Assembly: GCA_918219625.1 (NCBI GenBank)
Contig: CAKJXT010000014.1
Location: 1 to 10,227, forward strand
Reading direction: 5' to 3'
Source of the DNA: Bacilli bacterium
GTDB lineage: Bacteria; Bacillota_I; Bacilli_A; RF39; UBA660
Length of the DNA stretch: 10,227 bases
Part shown: positions 5,867 to 10,227 of the stretch, piece by piece
Position numbering within the stretch: position 1 is the first letter of the stretch
Layout of the letters: every line of letters begins with the position of its first letter
Translations under genes and position numbers: made by a program
Notes under the pieces: generated by a model
Databases searched by the model: none
The model's input: only the letters and a program-made list of their open reading frames with translations
Told to the model about the DNA's origin: nothing

Positions 5867-6266
5867 TATGACAGATTTTACAGAAAAAGATGCAGAAGAA
5901 ACATTACAAAAAGGATATAAAAAAGCAGAAAAAATACTAAATGACAAAGATAAAATGGATGAATTCCTAGAAAGACTAGAAAAGAAATTAAAACTAATCC
6001 CACTTGCAGGAACAACATTAGCAATGATTCCAATATTAGTGCAGATGCTAAAAAGCTATGTAAAGAAAGAATATACAAGTATTCCAATTGGATCAATCAT
6101 TGCGATTATAAGCGCACTTCTATATTGGTTAGCGCCTATAGATATAATCCCAGATACACTACCAGGTGTTGGATACTTAGACGACACATTAGTCATAGGA
6201 ACATGCATAAAATTAATAGGCTCAGACCTTGAAGAATATAAAAAATGGCAAGAAGGACAAAAATAA
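5859..6266 (+). CDS. YkvA-family (DUF1232) membrane protein
   Basis: The 135-residue protein has a charged, helical N-terminal half (residues 1-48), a hydrophobic stretch (about 48-68), and a second hydrophobic region with the DUF1232 signature YWLAPIDIIPDTLPGVGYLDD (about 89-109). Its conserved features are the PID, IPD, P.G and DD positions. The family is widespread and membrane-associated but has no established activity. Two ATGs are possible. The one at 5859 overlaps the amidohydrolase stop (ATGGTTAA) and has AAAGG 5 bases upstream, which favours coupled translation. The alternative at 5868 is 14 bases away. The fixed coupling to the deaminase gene implies co-expression, not necessarily a shared function. 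Confidence 0.82.
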   Translation: MVNMTDFTEKDAEETLQKGYKKAEKILNDKDKMDEFLERLEKKLKLIPLAGTTLAMIPILVQMLKSYVKKEYTSIPIGSIIAIISALLYWLAPIDIIPDTLPGVGYLDDTLVIGTCIKLIGSDLEEYKKWQEGQK

Positions 6267-6270
6267 ATGT

Positions 6271-6300
6271 AAAATGGTAATAAAAATTACCATTTTTATT
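6271..6300 (+). terminator. Terminator of the amidohydrolase/DUF1232 operon
   Basis: The perfect 11-bp stem AAAATGGTAAT (6271-6281) / ATTACCATTTT (6286-6296), with a four-A loop, is followed by T-rich sequence. It lies 4 bases past the stop. Confidence 0.85.
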
Positions 6301-6327
6301 TACAAAATATATTAAAATTGCTACAAT
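6299..6327 (+). promoter_or_regulatory. Promoter of the Smr/surface-protein operon
   Basis: TTTACA (6299-6304) is followed by 17 bases and TACAAT (6322-6327), with the TGn extension at 6319-6321. The -35 box overlaps the tail of the preceding terminator. Confidence 0.7.
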
Positions 6328-6348
6328 ATAAGAAAGTAGAGGTTAAAT

Positions 6349-6618
6349 ATGGAGATAAAGGAAATAATATTTACAGAGTCATTGCCAAAAATTGATCTTC
6401 ATGGTCTTGATAGAGACACAGCACGTGTATATGTAAATGATTTCATAAAAGAAAATTTAAAAATCAAAAATGAAATATTCATAATAGTCCATGGAATAGG
6501 AAATGGAATATTAAGACAAGAGGTACATAAAACACTTAGTAAAAATAAACTTGTCCAAGAATATAAAACTCTATATAATAACAACGGTTCTACAATAGTA
6601 AAAATAAACATAAAATAG
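6349..6618 (+). CDS. Stand-alone Smr domain protein
   Basis: The 89-residue protein consists of a single Smr (small MutS-related) domain, the nuclease-type domain also found at the C-terminus of MutS2. Motif 1 is IDLHGLDRDTA (residues 15-25), motif 2 is HGIGNGILRQEV (48-59), and the closing strand is GSTIVKI (80-86). These are the LDLHG, HGxGxGxLR and G.T.V elements of the family. Smr domains cleave or bind branched DNA or RNA, and MutS2-type proteins act in recombination control and ribosome rescue. No MutS2 core is attached here. The ribosome binding site TAGAGG (6337-6342) lies 6 bases before the ATG. Its TAG stop overlaps the next ribosome binding site. Confidence 0.87.
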   Translation: MEIKEIIFTESLPKIDLHGLDRDTARVYVNDFIKENLKIKNEIFIIVHGIGNGILRQEVHKTLSKNKLVQEYKTLYNNNGSTIVKINIK

Positions 6619-6629
6619 GAGATGTAATT

Positions 6630-7610
6630 ATGGGTGACAGCAGAAAACTAAGAACAATAATATTTAATATATTAGTAATATTAACACTAGTATTTATCTA
6701 CATATTCTTTTTTCCAAAAAAAAGCTATGTAAAAAGTAAAGTTGAAAACGGATTAAATGATATAGCAGAAAGCACATTTAATCAAAATATAGAAAGTATG
6801 AAAATATCAGGAAATGAATATTTCGCATCTAGAGAAAATGGTACAGTAACACTTCAACAATTAATTGATGAAGGATTAAGTGCTGAATTAATTGATTCCA
6901 AAGGAGAATCCTGTAATACTGCGTCATACATTGAAAAAGATGACACAAAAATGAAAATACATCTAGAATGTACAGATAAGACAGAAGATAAAATAATAAG
7001 CCTAACAGACGATAAATTCCTATGTATATATCAATATGAAAAAACTATTGAAGGTGGATATACAGAATGGTCTGAGTGGAGTGAGTGGCAAATTGAACAA
7101 GTAGAAAAAGATGATTTAACAAATGTTGAAACACAAACAAGACAAGAACCAGATGGAAAAGTTAAAGAACAAAGATCCAGACAAGAAAGCACTCCAGCCA
7201 CATCAAAACCAGCATGTCCTAATGGAACAATAGATGTAGGTAACAAAAAATGTAAAATAAGAAAAGAAGTAGGAACAATAGATTTGCAACGAAAAAAGTG
7301 CCCAGATAATACTACAAAATATGAATATGAACAAATTGGAGACAAATGTAAAAAATATGAAATATACTATATAGATCAAAGTTCAACAGCACCAACATGT
7401 CCACAAGGATACAGTCTATCAGGTAATACTTGTTACAAAACAGTATATTATGAAGAAGAAGTAGATAAATACAAAGATGTAACATATTATAGGTATCAAA
7501 CAAGAAAAAGGACAAATGCAAAAACTGACATAAAGTGGAGTACGAAAGATAATCAAGAATTATTAAATCAATCATATATTATGGTAGGGAAAACATCCTG
7601 TGAATTTTAA
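6630..7610 (+). CDS. Membrane-anchored cysteine-rich surface protein with WSEWSEW motif
   Basis: The 326-residue protein has a positively charged start, one TM segment (about 9-28) and a long exposed part, so it is probably a type II-anchored or signal-anchored surface protein. Residues about 33-135 resemble the pilin-like globular domain of Bacillota surface proteins, with GTVTLQQLIDEGL (71-83) and SYIEKDD (99-105). A TEWSEWSEW motif (145-153) resembles the Trp ladder of thrombospondin type-1 repeats. A Ser/Thr/Glu-rich linker leads to three short units around ACPNGT..GNKKC (195-208), KKCPDNTTK (222-230) and TCPQGYSLSGNTCY (256-269). Of ten cysteines, most are spaced for disulfides. The end has YYRYQTRKR and CEF. 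No LPxTG motif is present. AGGAGATG (6617-6624) overlaps the smr stop, so it is in the same operon. The role (adhesion or assembly) is inferred. Confidence 0.75.
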   Translation: MGDSRKLRTIIFNILVILTLVFIYIFFFPKKSYVKSKVENGLNDIAESTFNQNIESMKISGNEYFASRENGTVTLQQLIDEGLSAELIDSKGESCNTASYIEKDDTKMKIHLECTDKTEDKIISLTDDKFLCIYQYEKTIEGGYTEWSEWSEWQIEQVEKDDLTNVETQTRQEPDGKVKEQRSRQESTPATSKPACPNGTIDVGNKKCKIRKEVGTIDLQRKKCPDNTTKYEYEQIGDKCKKYEIYYIDQSSTAPTCPQGYSLSGNTCYKTVYYEEEVDKYKDVTYYRYQTRKRTNAKTDIKWSTKDNQELLNQSYIMVGKTSCEF

Positions 7611-7612
7611 AT

Positions 7613-7641
7613 TTGACAAAAAATAAATAAAGTGATAAAAT
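7613..7641 (+). promoter_or_regulatory. Consensus promoter of the orphan gene
   Basis: TTGACA (7613-7618) is followed by 17 bases and TAAAAT (7636-7641), with TGA before the -10. It starts two bases after the preceding stop. No terminator is visible between the surface-protein gene and this promoter, so readthrough into the orphan gene is likely. Confidence 0.85.
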
Positions 7642-7669
7642 ATACCAAGATTTTAAGGGGGTTATTTAA

Positions 7670-8089
7670 GTGAAGGAAGTATATGTATTTGAATATATAA
7701 ATGAAAATGAATTTCACAAATTGGAACGTTCATTAAAAAAATATAATATGTTAGCATATAAAAAACTATACTTTGATTACTATCCTTCTTTAAAGGAAGG
7801 AAAATTATTAGGTGAAGTAGTAGCCGAGGATAAAGAAAAAGGTTGTGTAACATATGAACTTTCTCTCCCAACAGATGATTTGTTTAAAAAAGTACACGGA
7901 ACAATAAAACTAAGATATCATGTATATGAAGAAGACAAAATAGTAATGCTTGATACATTAATACCTGAAGATATATTATCTGAAGGACATCAATCAGAAC
8001 TTGTAACATACAAAGGTGTAATGATATCAAAACAACATTCTGAAAAAGATATGTTTAAAATTAATCTATTAAATATGATAAATAAATAA
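7670..8089 (+). CDS. Hypothetical cytosolic protein, 139 residues
   Basis: This protein is not recognised. It has no signal peptide or membrane segment. It reads as an alpha/beta protein with charged residues throughout, including YVFEYINENEF near the start, GEVVAEDKEKGCVTYELSLP (residues 48-67) and IKLRYHVYEEDKIVMLDTLIP (about 79-99). The start is GTG at 7670: AAGGGGG (7655-7661) is well placed 8 bases upstream, and the next in-frame ATG would remove 27 residues. A perfect -35 and an extended -10 suggest strong expression. It is followed directly by a terminator and has no obvious partner. The strand-rich middle could form a small beta-sandwich or lipocalin-like domain, but that is a guess. 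Confidence 0.7.
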   Translation: MKEVYVFEYINENEFHKLERSLKKYNMLAYKKLYFDYYPSLKEGKLLGEVVAEDKEKGCVTYELSLPTDDLFKKVHGTIKLRYHVYEEDKIVMLDTLIPEDILSEGHQSELVTYKGVMISKQHSEKDMFKINLLNMINK

Positions 8090-8108
8090 GGGAAACCTTA
8101 TTTTTTTT
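8084..8108 (+). terminator. Terminator with GAAA tetraloop
   Basis: The stem AAATAAGG (8084-8091) / CCTTATTT (8096-8103) closes a GAAA (GNRA) tetraloop, and the 3' arm continues into a run of T to 8108. The TAA stop of the orphan gene (8087-8089) forms part of the stem. Confidence 0.87.
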
Positions 8109-8128
8109 AATAACTTTTTTCAAATTCA

Positions 8129-8157
8129 TTGATTTTACAAACTATTATGAGTATAAT
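8129..8157 (+). promoter_or_regulatory. Promoter of the pseudosortase operon
   Basis: TTGATT (8129-8134) is followed by 17 bases and a perfect TATAAT (8152-8157). A TG occurs one base further upstream than the classic extended -10. Confidence 0.75.
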
Positions 8158-8181
8158 ACAAAGTATTAATGGAGGTACAAA

Positions 8182-8733
8182 ATGGAAATATTGCAAAACA
8201 GGATAATCAAAATAATAATCAAAACATTAATACCAGTAGTAATATCAGTAACATTAGTTATAATAGGACTAAGGATAATTAATATCAAAAGATTAGAAGA
8301 ACAACAAGTTAAAATAAATATAGAAAAAAAAGAAAGAACAAACTATCCAAAATCAGAAGGTGTATGGGGAATTTTAGAAATACCAGCATTAAAAATCAAA
8401 ACAAATATATATATAGGTAATGAAACATTATTAAATTATGGATTGCTTCATCATAAAGAATCATACTTTCCAGGCGACAACGGAACAATCTTAATAATGG
8501 GTAATAATGAATATTTAAAAAATATATCAAAATTAAAAGCAAAAGATGAAATAGTAATTAAAACAGTATATGGTACATTCAAATATAAAGTAGAAAAAAC
8601 AAGAATTAAAAATGCAGATGAATTTAGTAAATCAATAGAAATTAAAAACGATGAAGAATCACTAATACTATATACAACATATCCTGATACAAAAGGATAC
8701 AAAACAGATAGATTAGTAATTTATGCAAAGTAG
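8182..8733 (+). CDS. Sortase-fold protein lacking catalytic His and Cys (pseudosortase)
   Basis: This 183-residue protein aligns with class D-like sortases, the membrane-anchored extracellular transpeptidases that join proteins to the wall. After an N-terminal TM (about 10-34), WGILEIPALKIKTNIYIG (residues 62-79) matches the start of the sortase barrel. SYFPGDNGTILIMG (94-107) matches the PG..GN.vi.GH region, and KAKDEIVIKTVYGTFKYKV (119-137) matches KKGDEI....YGTY.Y.V. DRLVIYAK (176-183) ends the fold. The catalytic His after the Gly is Asn (N108), and the Cys of the T(C)YP motif is Thr (T166, in YTTYP), while the catalytic Arg (R177) is kept. The protein therefore cannot work as a normal sortase and may bind substrates or act as a structural partner. 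GGAGGT (8171-8176) precedes the ATG. The length is slightly short but the core is complete. Confidence 0.82.
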   Translation: MEILQNRIIKIIIKTLIPVVISVTLVIIGLRIINIKRLEEQQVKINIEKKERTNYPKSEGVWGILEIPALKIKTNIYIGNETLLNYGLLHHKESYFPGDNGTILIMGNNEYLKNISKLKAKDEIVIKTVYGTFKYKVEKTRIKNADEFSKSIEIKNDEESLILYTTYPDTKGYKTDRLVIYAK

Positions 8734-8740
8734 GTGAATC

Positions 8741-9526
8741 ATGAAATATTTTTTAAGACCAATAATAGGTAACATCTTATTAGTAATAGAATCAATATTA
8801 TTGTTCTTCATAACATCAATGTTTATTTTGAAAATAACAGTTTTTAATGAAAAATATGTAACTAAAAAAATAGATAATAATTATTATGAAGCAACATACA
8901 ATGAAATGATAGACACAATGTCATATATAGCTAGAAAATCAAATTTAAAAGAGGAACTTATTCAAAGTACATTTACAATAGAAGACATAAAAAAAGATAC
9001 AAGACAATTTATTAATGCTTTTTATGAAGGAAAACATGCATCAATAAATACAGAACTAATAAAGGAAAACATTAATAAAAATATAGAAGATTATGAAGAA
9101 AAAAATATAAAGATAGATGAAAATGTAAAAAAGAAATTTACAGACAAAATAACATCTACATATAAAAATGAAATAAGGCTATTAAATACTTTTGAAAAAG
9201 AATCAAAAACATTTAATAAATATAATAATTTAAATAACATGTTACTATTATTATTTATTGTAGATTTAATAGTTCTATTAATTATCAATGCTAAAATATT
9301 TAGAAAAACTGAATTTCATATAATATTATTTTCATCAAGTATATCTCTATTTATAACATTTATATATATAAGACTATTAAATATTAAAAACTTATTTATA
9401 TATAATGAAAGCGTATCAAAAATAATAAGAAAGATAATTATAAATCCTACATATATAAGTTTAATATTTATAATTATATATACTGCTTTAGGAATATATT
9501 TATTAAAACAAAAGAAAGAAAATTAA
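8741..9526 (+). CDS. Four-TM membrane protein, partner of the pseudosortase
   Basis: The 261-residue protein has a hydrophobic N-terminal helix (about 8-32), a large helical and highly charged exposed domain (about 36-163), then three clustered TM segments (about 166-184, 192-212, 235-255). The exposed domain includes NNYYEATYNEMIDTM and FYEGKHASINTELI. The layout resembles uncharacterised Bacillota envelope proteins with an N-terminal TM, an external helical domain and C-terminal TMs. I cannot name the family with confidence. The gene lies 7 bp after the pseudosortase, and TAGGTGA formed with that stop is its ribosome binding site. Co-translation and a shared site at the membrane suggest a complex, which is inference. 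Its stop is in the loop of the bidirectional terminator at 9510-9540. Confidence 0.72.
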   Translation: MKYFLRPIIGNILLVIESILLFFITSMFILKITVFNEKYVTKKIDNNYYEATYNEMIDTMSYIARKSNLKEELIQSTFTIEDIKKDTRQFINAFYEGKHASINTELIKENINKNIEDYEEKNIKIDENVKKKFTDKITSTYKNEIRLLNTFEKESKTFNKYNNLNNMLLLLFIVDLIVLLIINAKIFRKTEFHIILFSSSISLFITFIYIRLLNIKNLFIYNESVSKIIRKIIINPTYISLIFIIIYTALGIYLLKQKKEN

Positions 9527-9540
9527 TTCTTTCTTTTTTA
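9510..9540. terminator. Bidirectional terminator between convergent genes
   Basis: The stem AAAGAAAGAA (9511-9520) / TTCTTTCTTT (9527-9536) with a 6-base loop is followed by T-rich sequence on the plus strand. On the minus strand the same hairpin is followed by TTTTGTTTT. The two convergent stop codons (9524-9526 plus, 9538-9540 minus) are only 11 bp apart and both fall in this element. Confidence 0.75.
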
Positions 9541-9753
9541 TTTTAAATTATTTATTTCTTCAATAGATAGACCGGTTAATTTTGATATTACACTTATATC
9601 TATATTTTCAGATAATAGGTTTTTAGCTATTTCAAGTTTCCCTTCAAGTTTTCCTTCTAAATAACCATCTCTTTTTCCTTCATCCTTAATAGAATTCATA
9701 AGCTTCTTTTGAACAAACTCATAATCATATTCATCAACAAATTTGTTATTCAT
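9538..9753 (-). CDS. Stand-alone C-terminal domain of an Rpn-family protein
   Basis: This 71-residue ORF begins MNNKFVDEYDYEFVQKKLMN and ends EEINNLK. It is the C-terminal helical part of Rpn/PDDEXK_2 proteins without the nuclease domain. It repeats the end of the neighbouring Rpn gene with an exact 282-bp (94-codon) period and no indel. The ATG at 9753 is chosen because GAGGAG (9761-9766, minus strand) lies 7 bases upstream. The parent copy has GAGGCG at the same place, so a single base difference makes this a good ribosome binding site. An in-frame TTG at 9768 is less likely. The reading frame is open further up to the TAG stop of the parent. It contains a GKLEGKLE repeat and an EIAKNLLSENIDISVISKLT segment. 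In E. coli RpnA the C-terminal part is made separately from an internal start and acts as antitoxin; the same role here is inference. A decaying duplicate is the alternative. Confidence 0.55.
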   Translation of the reverse strand: MNNKFVDEYDYEFVQKKLMNSIKDEGKRDGYLEGKLEGKLEIAKNLLSENIDISVISKLTGLSIEEINNLK

Positions 9754-10093
9754 ACCTAATCTCCTCAATTCTTCAATGATAAAATAATTAAAATCATCCT
9801 TATCAACTATAGATTTCTATGCTTTCAAATTATTAATTTCATCAACAGATAAACCAGTTATTGTTGAAATAACATTAATATCAAGGTCTTGTTCTAACGA
9901 CTTTTTAGCTATTTCAATTTGTTTAGATTTTTCACCATCCTGTTTACCATTTTCATAACCCTCATCTTTAATAGAATTCATAAGCTTCTTTTGAACAAAC
10001 TCATAATCATATTCATCAACAAACTTGTTATTCATACCCAATCGCCTCAATTCTTCAATGATAAAATAATTAGGATCATCTTTATCAACTATA
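9545..10093. repeat. Tandem direct repeat, 282-bp period, of the Rpn C-terminal region
   Basis: Copy 1 (about 9545-9811) and copy 2 (about 9827-10093) align with a constant offset of 282 bp and no gaps. The 5' half of the unit (gene orientation) is about 95% identical (7 differences in 131 bases from 9681-9811). The 3' half is much more diverged. The in-frame period of 94 codons means copy 1 would extend the parent protein if the TAG at 9817-9819 were lost. Confidence 0.85.
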
Positions 10094-10227
10094 CTATACA
10101 TTTCTTCATAACTAGTACAAGAAAATAATCTTAATCTTTTATCGACCTCGTTACTTCTATGATAACACACTTTATTAAATATTGGCAAGAATATTTCAAA
10201 CATTTCTATATCTTCATATTTAATACC
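9817..10227 (-). CDS. Rpn-family nuclease / PDDEXK_2 putative transposase, C-terminal part (runs off the window)
   Basis: The 136 visible residues are the end of a protein whose frame is still open at the window edge (GIKYEDIEMFEIFLP), so the Met at 10203 is not taken as the start. MFEIFLPIFNKVCYHRSNEV and the following CTSYEEMYSIVDKDD, IEELRRLGMNNKFVDEYDYE and KKLMNSIKDEG fit the Rpn family (PDDEXK_2, annotated as recombination-promoting nuclease or putative transposase). The tail EIAKKSLEQDLDINVISTITGLSVDEINNL is the usual HTH-like C-terminal repeat. These proteins are DNA endonucleases, some with antiphage toxicity. The catalytic D..ExK residues lie beyond the window. The stop is TAG (9817-9819). 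The gene is convergent to the pseudosortase operon. Confidence 0.85.
   Translation of the reverse strand, partial: GIKYEDIEMFEIFLPIFNKVCYHRSNEVDKRLRLFSCTSYEEMYSIVDKDDPNYFIIEELRRLGMNNKFVDEYDYEFVQKKLMNSIKDEGYENGKQDGEKSKQIEIAKKSLEQDLDINVISTITGLSVDEINNLKA

Noticed and set aside
7031..7345. A Cys/Ser-rich 104-codon minus-strand frame opposite the surface-protein gene
   Set aside because: It is a shadow of the surface-protein gene, with no ribosome binding site or promoter evidence.
10128..10203. Met at 10203 as the start of the Rpn gene
   Set aside because: The frame is open to the window edge with family-like sequence before it, and no ribosome binding site is visible, so the gene continues outside the window.
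1..10227. tRNA, rRNA, CRISPR arrays, riboswitches, complete insertion sequences
   Set aside because: No cloverleaf, spaced repeats or long conserved leader was seen, and no terminal inverted repeats bound any gene. Every intergenic gap is short and explained by terminators, promoters or the comB-adjacent remnant.

Overview
The window is about 10.2 kb of very AT-rich DNA from a low-GC Gram-positive-type bacterium (Bacillota, probably a gut member of the Bacilli/Erysipelotrichia/Mollicutes-related lineages). The evidence is: AGGAGG-type ribosome binding sites, TTGACA/TATAAT-like promoters often carrying an extended -10 TGn, short hairpin-plus-T-run terminators, a sortase-fold protein, and the standard genetic code (TGG tryptophans, and a TGA stop at 3907-3909). 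The genus cannot be fixed from the sequence.

Region 1 (1-999): the last residues of an upstream gene and its terminator, then a comB-like 2-phosphosulfolactate phosphatase gene, then a stretch without a usable start codon whose end repeats the end of the upstream gene (a gene-tail remnant). Region 2 (1003-2370): a small probable Sm/SH3-like protein, then a self-contained two-gene cassette with its own consensus promoter: an XRE-type HTH regulator overlapping a BRO-N (antirepressor-like) gene. Region 3 (2451-4519): a four-TM protein with two DUF3592-like halves, then a GNAT acetyltransferase and a P-loop kinase-like protein in one operon. Region 4 (4598-7610): an MtaD/SAH-deaminase-like amidohydrolase coupled to a YkvA/DUF1232 membrane protein, then a stand-alone Smr domain protein followed by a membrane-anchored cysteine-rich surface protein with a WSEWSEW motif. 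Region 5 (7670-9526): an orphan gene with a strong promoter, then a sortase-fold protein lacking both the catalytic His and Cys, followed 7 bp later by a four-TM protein. Region 6 (9538-end, minus strand): the 3' end of an Rpn-family (PDDEXK_2) nuclease/putative transposase gene. Its C-terminal domain is tandemly duplicated as a second in-frame ORF after a TAG stop.

Most genes are core or housekeeping-like and lie on the plus strand in short transcription units of one or two genes, separated by compact terminator-promoter junctions. Four junctions share nearly the same AGACTAG/CTAGTCT stem. The most notable items are: (a) the Rpn C-terminal domain duplicated outside its parent gene with its own ribosome binding site, reminiscent of the intragenic RpnS antitoxins; (b) the catalytically dead sortase paired with a four-TM partner; (c) the XRE/BRO-N cassette, with a palindrome in its promoter and a perfect 12-bp inverted repeat inside the BRO-N coding sequence; (d) the gene-tail remnant after comB.
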